This document shows positions 1 through 7,293 of a stretch of DNA of 20,358 nt, piece after piece. A program made the translations under genes and the position numbers. Location of the stretch: contig DAITAO010000056.1 in the NCBI GenBank assembly GCA_036824245.1, forward strand, positions 1 through 20,358, in the 5' to 3' direction. Position 1 is the first letter of the stretch; every line of letters starts with the position of its first letter. The notes under the pieces are model-generated. The model was not told the DNA's origin. It made no database searches and worked only from the letters and a program-made list of their open reading frames with translations. The stretch is from JACVRM01 sp036824245. GTDB lineage: Bacteria; Actinomycetota; Thermoleophilia; Gaiellales; Gaiellaceae.

Positions 1-291
1 TCCCGTGGCTCCGGTGGCGCCCGTCGCGCCGGTCGGCCCCGTCGGCCCGGTGGCGCCGGTCGGGCCGGCGGGTCCACGCAAGCCGCGCGGGCCGCGTTGA
101 CCGCGCAGGCTGCTGATGAGACTGCGCCGCAGATCGATGCCCCCGATCGTCCTGTTCCTGATGTCGGCCGACGTGAGCGAATTGTTGCGGACGTCTCGAC
201 CTGTGATAAGGCGATCGATCGTCGCGCCCGAAGCTGCCGTCAGCATCAGCACGACCGCGAGCGCGCCGAGCACAGTGATGGTCTTGTTCAT
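1..291 (-). CDS. Collagen-like repeat secreted protein, 3' end beyond window
   Basis: The reading frame is open from an ATG at 291-289 to the window edge (97 codons, no stop). The first ~22 residues (MNKTITVLGALAVVLMLTAA...) look like a signal peptide. Residues ~28-55 carry the pattern ITGRDVRNNSLTSADI, a short motif I recall as common between the signal peptide and low-complexity part of actinobacterial surface proteins. From about residue 64 the protein becomes Gly-X-Y triplets (GPR-GLR-GPA, then GPT/GAT repeats), a collagen-like triple-helix sequence. The start is supported by a strong ribosome binding site (GAGGAGGGG, 297-305) five bases upstream. Role: probably an extracellular or cell-surface fibre; the binding partner is unknown. 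The rest of the protein, including any globular C-terminal head, lies outside the window. Confidence 0.8.
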   Translation of the reverse strand, partial: MNKTITVLGALAVVLMLTAASGATIDRLITGRDVRNNSLTSADIRNRTIGGIDLRRSLISSLRGQRGPRGLRGPAGPTGATGPTGPTGATGATGATG

Positions 292-296
292 CTTTA

Positions 297-345
297 CCCC
301 TCCTCAGTCGAGCGCCGCCCCAGGCCGCGCGGGGACGCGATCCTA
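297..345 (-). promoter_or_regulatory. Promoter -10 box and ribosome binding site for the collagen-like gene
   Basis: Reading the minus strand, TAGGAT (345-340) is a good -10 box; it is identical to the box before the alcohol dehydrogenase at 18375. The predicted transcript would start near 333 and carry a ~40 nt leader with GAGGAGGGG (305-297) just ahead of the ATG. No convincing -35 hexamer is seen. Confidence 0.4.
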
Positions 346-376
346 GCGCGCATCCGGGCAGTGCCGCACCCCGTTT

Positions 377-413
377 TTGCAGCTCGACGGGTGTGCTGCG
401 CTACCGTCGGAGG
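377..413 (+). promoter_or_regulatory. Leaderless promoter of the histidine kinase
   Basis: TACCGT at 402-407 stands six bases before GTG 414, so transcription would start on the start codon. A weak -35 (TTGCAG, 377-382) lies 19 bases upstream of it. The same TAnnnT-N6-start geometry recurs at four other genes in this window, which supports the call. Confidence 0.45.
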
Positions 414-2048
414 GTGGACGAGCGCGAGCTCGAGCGGAAGGCGGAGTTCGCGGAGCTGCTGCTGCATGCCGCGCGTCAGCTCGGCGAAACGTTGGAGCCG
501 GAGCGGGTCTACGAACGATTCCACGACCTGCTCGCTGACGTCATCCAGCACGACGGCGTCGTCTGCTCCTCCTACGACGAACAGGAAGGCTTGATCCGCT
601 GCGAGTACGCGTGGGTCGACGGCAATCGGCTGGACGAGTCGACGTTCCCGCCGCTACCGCTCAACCGAGAGGGCGGCGGCATGCAGAGCCGGGTGATCGT
701 CAGCGGCGAGCCCTTGCTCGTCAACGACGTCGCCGAGCGCGTTCAGGAGCCCGGCGGCACCTACTACACGGTCGATCGCGAAGGCGCGATGCGCAAGGTG
801 CCGGAGGAGGGAGGCGCCGATGTGACCGCCGCGATGATGGTTCCCGTCAAGCTCGAGGGCCGCGTCGTGGGTGTCGTGCAGCTGATGAGCGACAGCGGCG
901 CGTACACGGACGAGCAGCTGGAAGTAGTCGTGGGTCTCGTTGGGCAGATGGCGGCCGCCGTGCGCAACGCACGCCTGCAGACGGAGCGGCGCCGGCTCGA
1001 GGCGGCCGAGGCTGCGGCGCTGGCCGTGGCCGCCGAGCGCGAGCAGGCCGCGCAGGTGCTGGAGGCCGTCGGCGAAGGCATCTTCCTCGTCGACGACGCC
1101 GGCTTCATTCGTCTGTGGAATCGTGCGGCTGGGCTTCTGACAGGGCTGTCGGCGAAGCTCACCTGCGACCAGCCTGTCACGCAAGCGTTTCCCGACTGGG
1201 CCGAGCTCGTCGGACGCATCCCGGTGGCGAAGGGTGGGTCGGTGCCGCGGTCCGTCACGCTGCCCACGAGGGTCGGCGAGCGCGACCTCTGGCCCTCGAT
1301 CGTCTCCGTCCGACTCGCCGACGGAACGGTCTACACCTTCCGCGACGTCACCGGCGAGCGTCGGCTGGAGGAGGAGAAGAGCGACTTCCTCGCCACCATC
1401 TCGCACGAGCTGCGTACGCCTATGGCGGCGGTCTACGGGGCGGCGATGACGCTCTTGCGACGCGATCTGCAGCTGAGCGCAGACGAGGGGCGGCAGCTTC
1501 TGGAGATGATCGCCACGCAGGCCACGCGGCTGAGCCAGATCACAGAGGAGGTCCTGCTGACCACACAGCTCGACCGCGGCAACCTGCCCGTGCAGCGAGC
1601 GCCGGTCGACGTGGTGTCGCTGGTGGGGGCGGCCGTCGAGGCCATGCGTCCGCAGGCGGAGGGCCCGCTGGACCTCGACGTCGCGGTCGCACCCGAGGCG
1701 GGGACAGCCTCCGGCGACGCCGACCGCATCCAGCAGGTGCTTGTCAACCTGCTCGACAACGCGCTGAAGTACGGCGGCGGCAGTCTCGTGACCGTACGGG
1801 TCGAGTCAGTTGACCGCGTCGTCCGCATTGCCGTGGCCGATTCGGGGCCTGGTATCTCCCGCGGGGAGCAGCGCCGTATCTTCGAGAAGTTCTACCGTGC
1901 GGACCCGCACCTCAGCCGCTCGCCCGGCGGCACCGGCCTCGGCCTCTACATCTCACGCGAGCTGGTGCAGCGCATGGGAGGCCGGCTCAACGTCCGCTCG
2001 GAGCCGGGCGCCGGGGCGACGTTCGTCGTCGAGCTGCCGCGGGTGTAG
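414..2048 (+). CDS. GAF-PAS sensor histidine kinase
   Basis: A 544-residue soluble sensor kinase. Order of domains: GAF-like sensor (~15-190), an Ala/Glu-rich coiled-coil linker (~187-220), PAS (~215-318, with GIFLVDDAGFIRLWN), HisKA dimerisation domain with H-box SHELRTP (phosphoacceptor His331), and HATPase_c with N-box NLLDNALKYGG (Asn449), G1 ADSGPGI and G2 GGTGLGLYIS. All residues needed for autophosphorylation are present. No transmembrane segment is seen, so it probably senses a cytoplasmic signal through GAF/PAS. No response regulator is adjacent (orphan kinase). Start: GTG 414 is preferred because it sits 12 nt after a -10 box; an in-frame GTG at 393 would add seven residues but lies upstream of that box. 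The ligand and partner regulator are unknown. Confidence 0.9.
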   Translation: MDERELERKAEFAELLLHAARQLGETLEPERVYERFHDLLADVIQHDGVVCSSYDEQEGLIRCEYAWVDGNRLDESTFPPLPLNREGGGMQSRVIVSGEPLLVNDVAERVQEPGGTYYTVDREGAMRKVPEEGGADVTAAMMVPVKLEGRVVGVVQLMSDSGAYTDEQLEVVVGLVGQMAAAVRNARLQTERRRLEAAEAAALAVAAEREQAAQVLEAVGEGIFLVDDAGFIRLWNRAAGLLTGLSAKLTCDQPVTQAFPDWAELVGRIPVAKGGSVPRSVTLPTRVGERDLWPSIVSVRLADGTVYTFRDVTGERRLEEEKSDFLATISHELRTPMAAVYGAAMTLLRRDLQLSADEGRQLLEMIATQATRLSQITEEVLLTTQLDRGNLPVQRAPVDVVSLVGAAVEAMRPQAEGPLDLDVAVAPEAGTASGDADRIQQVLVNLLDNALKYGGGSLVTVRVESVDRVVRIAVADSGPGISRGEQRRIFEKFYRADPHLSRSPGGTGLGLYISRELVQRMGGRLNVRSEPGAGATFVVELPRV

Positions 2049-2059
2049 CGTCCGCGCTC

Positions 2060-2520
2060 ATGGCCAGGGAGACGCCCGAGCAGATGTGGCGGAGGCTGCT
2101 GACCGGCGACTACCCGCGCCTGCGCTCTCATGCGCGCCATCTCCTACGGCCCCTCGCCGCTGAACCGACCCCTGTGCAAGTGGTGCATACGCGCGGCGCA
2201 CAAGCATCCCGGTGGCGCTGAGGTCGAGATCTCCGTGCTGTTCGCCGACCATCCGCGGGTCGACGGCACTGGCCGAGCCGACGCCGGCGGAGGAGTTCTC
2301 GGGCTTGCTGGCGCGTTTCTACGGGGCGGCTGCGGGGCTCGGGGATAGGTCAACACGGCCGCGCGTCTCACCGGTGTCGCCGGCGCGGGCGAGATCCTCG
2401 TCAGCACCGAGGCGGCGTCCGCCGCCGGGCTCGACACGACCGGGGCTCGAGCGGCGCACGCTCGAGCTGCGGGGACGCGAGCAGAGCGTGGACGCGTGGG
2501 TCGCGAAGGCAAGGCGCTGA
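2060..2520 (+). pseudogene. Decayed class III adenylate/guanylate cyclase
   Basis: Pieces of one protein appear in order but in changing frames: ARETPEQMWRRLLTGDYPRL (from ATG 2060), then LCKWCIRAAHKHPGGAEVEI and SVLFAD in a second frame (~2172-2250), then RGSTALAE and EEFSGLLARFYGAA in a third (~2254-2330), then VNTAARLTGVAGAGEILVS after an in-frame stop (2349 onward), then GLERRTLELRGREQSVDAW to the stop at 2520. These match my recollection of soluble actinobacterial cyclases that carry a Cys-rich N-terminal module. Between FYGAA and GD-VNTAARL about 90-100 residues are missing, including the second metal-binding Asp and the transition-state region, so no active cyclase can be made. At least four frame changes plus deletions rule out simple sequencing error. 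Confidence 0.75.
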
Positions 2521-2524
2521 GCTG

Positions 2525-3172
2525 CTACTTGGAGACGAGCTCGCCGAGCAGCGTCTGCACGCGGGTGTCGATCTCGTCGCGGATCGTGCGCACGACAGCG
2601 AGCGGCTTGCCTTCCGGATCTTCGAGCTCCCAGTCGAGGTACCGCTTGCCCGGATAGATCGGGCAGGCGTCCCCGCAGCCCATCGTGACCACGGCGTCGG
2701 CCGCGCGGACGATCTCGTCCGTGAGCGGCTTCGGGAACTCCTCACCCACGTCCACGCCCAACTCCGTCAACGCCTCCACGACGGCCGGGCTGATCTCCTC
2801 GCCGGGGGCACTTCCGGCCGAGCGCACGTGTACACGGCCCTGCGCCCGGTAGTTGAGGAGCGCCGCGGCCATCTGGCTGCGGCCGGCGTTCTGCACGCAC
2901 ACGAACAGGACCTCGGGGACATCCTTCGCGATCAGCTGCTCGGCCTGGCCGAGCGCCCGGAGACGCTCGCGTGCGAAGCGGTGCGAGAGCACCGGCACGA
3001 AATCGCTGAGACGTGCCCCACCGAGGAGATCGACGGACTCCGCCATGTAGCGGGCAATGGTCTCGGCGGAGAAGATGCCCCGGAATTCTCCCTGGAGCGC
3101 CTCGGTCGCCTTCTCGACGTGCCTACGGGTTATGGGGTCGAGGACTTCGAGAGCGTTTCCCACGCGGCACAA
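2525..3172 (-). CDS. arsC: Arsenate reductase ArsC-like low-MW phosphatase with N-terminal helical domain
   Basis: 215 residues. Residues ~12-75 form an all-helical domain (ITRRHVEKATEAL...RFARERLRAL) often found fused to the front of actinobacterial low-molecular-weight tyrosine-phosphatase-like arsenate reductases. The catalytic domain follows: P-loop VCVQNAGRS (Cys92 to Arg98, the CX5R signature), MGCGDACP with Cys166 and Cys170 as likely resolving cysteines, and DWELEDP with the general-acid Asp (Asp180). Expected reaction: arsenate to arsenite, with electrons from a thiol system (thioredoxin or mycothiol/mycoredoxin; not resolvable here). The frame begins with TTG 3172; GTG 3163, three codons later, is equally plausible and better placed after a TTGACG/GATTCT-like promoter. 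The gene is divergent from the phosphoesterase at 3261 and close to arsR-arsM, supporting a role in arsenic resistance. Confidence 0.88.
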   Translation of the reverse strand: MCRVGNALEVLDPITRRHVEKATEALQGEFRGIFSAETIARYMAESVDLLGGARLSDFVPVLSHRFARERLRALGQAEQLIAKDVPEVLFVCVQNAGRSQMAAALLNYRAQGRVHVRSAGSAPGEEISPAVVEALTELGVDVGEEFPKPLTDEIVRAADAVVTMGCGDACPIYPGKRYLDWELEDPEGKPLAVVRTIRDEIDTRVQTLLGELVSK

Positions 3173-3260
3173 GAATCGTCGCTCGCACCGGTTGGCGTCA
3201 ACGCGGTCAACCGGATCGTCACCAGACGTTCACCTGGTGGTCTCGACTTCTGACCCGACT

Positions 3261-3977
3261 ATGCGCGTCGCCGTCCTAACCGACATCCATGGCAACCTGC
3301 CCGCGCTGGAGGCTGCTTTGCGCCATGCCGAGCACGTTGGGGCCGACACGCTCTACTGCGGCGGCGACCTGGTCGGCTACGGCCCGCGCCCGGACGAGGT
3401 CTGCCGGATGATCGAGCAGCGGGGCATTCCGACGATCTACGGCAACTACGACTACGCGATCGCGCGGGATCTCGAGGACTGCGGGTGCTTCTACCCGACT
3501 CCGCGGGACCGTGAGATCGGCGAGGGCTCCGTCGCCTGGACGCTCGCCCACACCGACGAGCGGACAAAGGCCTTCATGCGTGGGCTGCCCTTCGACCTGC
3601 GCTTCGAGCTCGGCGGCCGCCGGATCAGGCTCGTGCACGGATCGCCGCGAAAGGTCAACGAATATCTCCTCGAGGACCGGGCCGCACGCACCTTCGAGCG
3701 CATCGCTTCCCAAGCGGACTGCGACGTGCTCGTCTTCGGGCACACGCACAAGCCCTGGATCCGCGAATACGCGGGCGTGCTCTTCGTCAACTGCGGCTCG
3801 GTCGGGAAGCCCAAGAACGGTGACCCACGCGGAGCGTTCGCCGTTCTGACGGCCGACAACGGATCCGTCCAGGCTGCTGTCGAGCGGTTCGAATACGAGG
3901 TCGACGCAGTCGCCGAGGAGATCGGCGCGAGCGGGCTGCCGAACGAGCTCGCCGACCAGCTACGCGCGGCGTGCTAG
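3261..3977 (+). CDS. Calcineurin-like metallophosphoesterase (YfcE/MJ0936-type)
   Basis: 238 residues with the five metallophosphoesterase motifs in order: DIHGN (Asp8, His10), GGDLVGYGP (Asp36), GNYD (Asn62), VHGSP (His126) and GHTH (His161, His163). The usual GNHD is GNYD, so the histidine that helps protonate the leaving group is a tyrosine here; this is common in the DNA/nucleotide-phosphoesterase-like subgroup but could alter activity. Start: ATG 3261 begins exactly at the conserved MRVAVLTDIHGN; the frame is open further upstream but that part does not look like the family. It is divergent from arsC and converges on arsM, the two stop codons sharing one CTAG (3974-3977). Substrate unknown; the position inside an arsenic gene cluster suggests, but does not prove, a linked role. 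Confidence 0.85.
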   Translation: MRVAVLTDIHGNLPALEAALRHAEHVGADTLYCGGDLVGYGPRPDEVCRMIEQRGIPTIYGNYDYAIARDLEDCGCFYPTPRDREIGEGSVAWTLAHTDERTKAFMRGLPFDLRFELGGRRIRLVHGSPRKVNEYLLEDRAARTFERIASQADCDVLVFGHTHKPWIREYAGVLFVNCGSVGKPKNGDPRGAFAVLTADNGSVQAAVERFEYEVDAVAEEIGASGLPNELADQLRAAC

Positions 3978-4813
3978 CAGCATGCCCGCGCGGTCGCCGC
4001 TTGCGGGGCCGCGGCGGTTAGCTCCTGCAGAGCGATCGTCGTGTCGGCGCCCTTGAGCGCTTTGACGAGTGCACTGTGCATGCCGTCGGCTACCTGGTGG
4101 GTGAACTCCACCGAGATGTCCGTGAAGCCGCTGGCACGCAGGCCCTCCTCGTACTCCGACCGGGAAAGGGCGCCGGCGATGCAGCCGACGTAGGACCCTC
4201 GTTCGGCGCGTTGTTCGGGCGCCAGCCGGTCCTCGGCGACGACATCCGAGATACCGATGCGCCCGCCGGGCTTGAGGACGCGGGCCATCTCCATGAGCAC
4301 GGCCGGCTTGTCGGTCGAGAGGTTGATCACGCAATTCGAGATCACCACGTCGACGGACGCGGCCGGCAGCGGGACGTTCTCCATCATCCCCTTGAGGAAG
4401 ATCGCGTTGCGAACCCCAGCTTTCGCCGCGTTTGCCTGGGCAAGGGCGAGCATCTCGTCGGTCATGTCGAGGCCGTACGCGATTCCCGTCTGGCCGACGC
4501 GCTTGGCCGACAGGATCACGTCGATGCCGCCGCCCGAGCCCAGGTCGAGGACGACGTCGCCTTCCTCGAGCTCGGCGACCGCCGTCGGGTTCCCGCAGCC
4601 GAGGCTTGCAAGGACTGCTGTGTCGGGCAGTTCTCCACGCTGCTCGGCGCTGTAGAGCGCCTCCCCGAAGGAGCCGTCCTCTCCACTACAGCTCACGTTC
4701 CCGCAACAGCCCCCGTCCTCGCTGCAACCACAGCCGCCGGCGTCCGCGGCCACAGCCGCCTGCGCGTAGCGACGGCGCACTTCCTCACGAACTGTGTCTG
4801 GTGACGTGTTCAT
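3974..4813 (-). CDS. arsM: Arsenite S-adenosylmethionine methyltransferase
   Basis: 279 residues. The N-terminus carries a Cys-rich stretch (CGCSEDGGCCGNVSC; Cys28, 30, 36, 37, 42), followed by a class I SAM-binding fold (VVLDLGSGGGIDVILSAKRV; acidic GLDMTDEML; SNCVINLSTDKP), with further cysteines in SNCVIN and SYVGCIAGAL. These conserved cysteines bind As(III). Expected reaction: stepwise methylation of arsenite to methyl- and dimethylarsenicals, which can leave as volatile species. The start is ATG 4813, overlapping the arsR stop as ATGA (4813-4810), so translation is probably coupled to arsR. The C-terminus ends in a CC pair, which may be an added thiol site. Product identity is strong; kinetic ability cannot be judged from sequence. 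Confidence 0.93.
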   Translation of the reverse strand: MNTSPDTVREEVRRRYAQAAVAADAGGCGCSEDGGCCGNVSCSGEDGSFGEALYSAEQRGELPDTAVLASLGCGNPTAVAELEEGDVVLDLGSGGGIDVILSAKRVGQTGIAYGLDMTDEMLALAQANAAKAGVRNAIFLKGMMENVPLPAASVDVVISNCVINLSTDKPAVLMEMARVLKPGGRIGISDVVAEDRLAPEQRAERGSYVGCIAGALSRSEYEEGLRASGFTDISVEFTHQVADGMHSALVKALKGADTTIALQELTAAAPQAATARACC

Positions 4814-5157
4814 GCGACGACTACCTCCTTGGTCAGGTCCGCCAGGCCGGCGAGGCGTTCCGTCGCCTCCGGCCTGAGAGAGAAATAGGCCCACTTGCCC
4901 CGCTGCTCGCGGTCGAGCAGGCCGGCATCGGTGAGCCTCTTGAGATGGTGAGACACGGTCGGCTGCGACAGGTCCAGAGGCTCGACGAGGTTGCAGACGC
5001 AGACCGGCTCGTCGCTCGTGGCGAGCAGGTTGACGATGCGCACGCGCGCGGGATCGCCGAGTGCCCGGAAGAGCGCCGCGGTCGCTTCCGCCTCGTCGTC
5101 GGAGAGCACCGGGCTCGCCAGCGGCGCACAGCAAACGATTGGTAATGACGTATTCAT
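4810..5157 (-). CDS. arsR: ArsR/SmtB-family arsenic-responsive repressor
   Basis: 115 residues with a winged-helix fold: ALFRALGDPARVRIVNLL, then the metal-sensing strand-helix element PVCVCNLVEPLDLSQPTVSHHLKRL (written here in parts: CVCNLVEPLDLS and QPTVSHHLKRL) and the wing DREQRGKWAYFSL. Cys53 and Cys55 form the CxC As(III)/Sb(III) sensor on the DNA-recognition helix; Cys9-Cys10 near the N-terminus could provide a third ligand. The start is ATG 5157, directly after a strong promoter, and not the in-frame ATG at 5223, which lies upstream of that promoter. Expected role: represses its own operon (arsR-arsM) by binding the palindrome at 5168-5187, and releases it when arsenite binds. Confidence 0.92.
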   Translation of the reverse strand: MNTSLPIVCCAPLASPVLSDDEAEATAALFRALGDPARVRIVNLLATSDEPVCVCNLVEPLDLSQPTVSHHLKRLTDAGLLDREQRGKWAYFSLRPEATERLAGLADLTKEVVVA

Positions 5158-5192
5158 AAACGTCAATATATCGACGACTGTCGATATGTCAA
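5158..5192 (-). promoter_or_regulatory. arsR-arsM promoter with ArsR operator
   Basis: On the minus strand TTGACA (5192-5187), 16 bases, TATATT (5170-5165), then seven bases to ATG 5157: a near-consensus sigma-70 promoter producing a leaderless or almost leaderless mRNA. Its spacer is occupied by a perfect inverted repeat, ATATCGAC-GACT-GTCGATAT (5168-5187), with 8-bp arms around 4 bases. The overlap with spacer and -10 is what is expected of an ArsR operator that blocks RNA polymerase. This AT-rich patch stands out from the surrounding GC-rich DNA. Confidence 0.82.
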
Positions 5193-5193
5193 G

Positions 5194-5228
5194 CCAAAAT
5201 CCGGGCGGCCGGCTGGCGCTCACCGCCC
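5194..5228 (-). terminator. Candidate terminator at the end of the MMPL operon
   Basis: On the minus strand a hairpin GGGCGG (5228-5223), 14-base loop, CCGCCC (5208-5203) is followed by GGATTTTGG (short T tract). It lies 83 bases after the stop at 5311 and just before the arsR promoter, where insulation would be useful. The T run is short, so this is tentative. Confidence 0.3.
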
Positions 5229-5310
5229 TTCGGATCTCTGACTCGGGGTTGATGCCTTCCGGACGCCCAGACGCGCAGGTCGGCGGTCGGTCGGTCAGCC
5301 GCGGGCCGGC

Positions 5311-5976
5311 TCAGATCCCGCTCACGCCAGGTGCCACACCAGCGGCCGGCTGCACAGTGGGCTCCGACGCCTCGCGTGCTCTCCAGCGTTCGACCAGCAC
5401 GGCTGCTGCGGCGAAGGCGACGAGCGCCGCTGGCCCCACCGGCGGCGGATGGACCGCGAACAGCGCGGATAGCCCGACCAGCACGGTCACGGGCCAGCCG
5501 GCACCGGCACGGTGGAGGGCGACTGCGGCCGCCAGCATCGCCACTACCCATGCGAAGAAACCGACGATGAGCGAGACCGAAGACCCGTCGGCGAGGATGG
5601 CATTCCGGTTGAAGTCCTGGATCGCGTCGGCGACCACGGCCTGCTCGGCGGCCGGCAATCCGTTCGCGTACTCGACGAGATAGCCGGTGCCGAGCCCGAC
5701 CGTCACCTCGTACGCCGTGTAGAAGACGAGGAACGGCACGAGGGCGAGGCGACTCACGGTCGCGGCGAGCCCAGTGACGCCCTGGAGCAGCAGGTAAGTC
5801 GCGAACGCCAGCAGCGGCGTCGCGAGGAGCAGCCCAGTGTGGACGAGGCGCCATTCGCGCGCGTCGTCGCGAAGGCCCTCGTATACGGGGTCGCCGCCTC
5901 CCGGGTGATAGAGCAACACGGCGGCGAGCGAGAGCGGCACCACCACCAGGAACAGCCTGCGGAGGACAGTGGTCAT
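5311..5976 (-). CDS. Six-TM integral membrane protein of unknown function
   Basis: 221 residues. I do not recognise a named family. Hydrophobic segments sit at about residues 6-24, 46-66, 72-95, 126-150, 157-173 and 178-195, with a polar loop between segments 3 and 4 (EYANGLPAAEQAVVADAIQ) and a short hydrophilic C-terminal tail. Start: ATG 5976 is chosen because a strong ribosome binding site (GGAAGGAG) lies seven bases upstream; longer in-frame extensions would run antisense to nothing recognisable and overlap the hydrolase. It follows the frameshifted hydrolase by 14 bases on the same strand and is probably the last gene of the MMPL-led operon. It may work with the hydrolase or exporter at the membrane, but this rests on position only. 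Confidence 0.75.
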   Translation of the reverse strand: MTTVLRRLFLVVVPLSLAAVLLYHPGGGDPVYEGLRDDAREWRLVHTGLLLATPLLAFATYLLLQGVTGLAATVSRLALVPFLVFYTAYEVTVGLGTGYLVEYANGLPAAEQAVVADAIQDFNRNAILADGSSVSLIVGFFAWVVAMLAAAVALHRAGAGWPVTVLVGLSALFAVHPPPVGPAALVAFAAAAVLVERWRAREASEPTVQPAAGVAPGVSGI

Positions 5977-5990
5977 GTTCTCTCCTTCCG

Positions 5991-7293
5991 TCAATCCGTT
6001 TGCAGGAGCGCGCGGTCGAAGAAGGCGATCACGCGCTGCTCGTATTCCTTGGGGCGGGCGGTTATGCCGCCGATGTGCGAGGCCTCGGGGATCTCCCAGA
6101 TCGCCTTCGGCTCGCCCGCGGCGGCGTAGTAACGCGGGTTGAGGAGCTTCTCCTCGCCGCCGACGCCGTGCGTCGAGAAGATGAAGAAGACGGGTCGGGG
6201 CGCGATGCGAGCCACGAGGCCCTTGAGGTTCGGCGGCGGGGCATGGTTCGAGAAAAGCGCTAATCCCGTCGTAATGAGGGCCTGCATCGGCACCTCCGAC
6301 CACGCCCGCTTCTCGAGAACCTCCCGGATGGAGCGTGCGCCGGCCCCCTCGGAGACGACCGCCTTGAACGCGCTCGACTCGGCGGCCGCCTCGAGCAGCA
6401 TTTCACCCCCGACCGACAGGCCTATCCCGCCGATCCGGTCCGGGTCGACGTCGGGGCGGCGCTGCAAGAAGGCGGCGGCCGCCTTCAGGTCCCTCTCTCC
6501 CGCCCAGCCGAAGGCGTTCGGATCGCCGTCGCTCTCGCCTTCACCGCGCCGGTCGAACAGCAGCACGCCGTAACCGTGGCGGGCAAGCATCCTGGCCTGC
6601 TTCTGGGGACCCTTGCGTCCCGGAAACGTGATCACCGCCGCGCCGTTCTTGGAGGGCACGTACCAGCCGCTCGAGCCGCAGTCCGTCGCTCGTCGTGAAG
6701 GCCACCTGCTCGTAGGCCACCCCGAGCTTGGCCGGGGGTACGACGGCGCGTGCCGTGTGCGTAACCACGTACGAGAAGGAGAGCGGAAAGACGACGTAGG
6801 CTGTGACGGCGAGCGCGCCGAGCAGCAACAGGAGCCGGCGCAGATAGCGGCGGAGCAGGCTGTCGTCCTTCCGCCTCGTCCTCCACAGAGTGACGACCCC
6901 GATTCCCACGAGCAGCAGGCCCGCCGGGATCGCCAGCAGGCCCGTGTAATCGTCCCCGGACGGCCCAACGGCGCGGGTGTAGTGAAACGCCTCCACGCCG
7001 GCCACGACCCCGAGCACGCCGAGCGGCACCGCGATCGCCGCCCGTAAACCGGGCCGCAGACGCGGGTACGCCATCGTGGCAGCGAACAGCACGGCAAGCG
7101 GCACGAGGCCGCTCACCAGATGGTCGCCGGCTGAAGTGCCCGGCTGCGGCTGGAGAAAGTTGTCGTCTGCGACGTGCAGCGCGACGAGGCCGGCTCCCAG
7201 TGTGAACAGTCGGGTCTCGCTGAGCGCGAACGCCCCAAGCCTGGAGACGGCGGGAGTGTCGGCGGGAAGGTGGGACTGGGCAAGCTCAGCCAC
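5991..7293 (-). pseudogene. Membrane-anchored alpha/beta hydrolase split by a frameshift
   Basis: Two frames together make one protein. From GTG 7293 to about 6670: SETRLFTLGAGLVALHVADD, four to five hydrophobic segments, then VAFTTSDGLRLE. After one extra base (around 6666-6670, minus strand CTCGAG-C-GGCTGG) the next frame continues GWYVPSKNGAAVITFPGRKG, GYGVLLFDRRGEGESDGDP, GLSVGGEM (nucleophile serine in GxSxG) and ends at 5991 after the SHIGG histidine. Removing one base restores a ~433-residue hydrolase with an N-terminal membrane domain. The rest shows no decay, so this is a recent lesion, a sequencing/assembly error, or, less likely, programmed frameshifting. GTG 7293 overlaps the preceding stop by eight bases, indicating translational coupling. 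Substrate unknown. Confidence 0.8.

Noticed and set aside
1..72. Non-coding tandem repeat DNA
   Set aside because: The period of nine and three bases is explained by Gly-X-Y codons of the minus-strand collagen-like gene.
414..2048. Pairing of the histidine kinase with the ANTAR regulator as a two-component system
   Set aside because: They lie 8 kb apart, and the regulator lacks the phosphoacceptor Asp.
4076..4804. Plus-strand open frame of 242 codons over arsM
   Set aside because: Antisense shadow of arsM with no family features.
5189..5223. N-terminal extension of ArsR to the ATG at 5223
   Set aside because: It would place the strong promoter and operator inside the coding region; the extra residues are unlike ArsR proteins.
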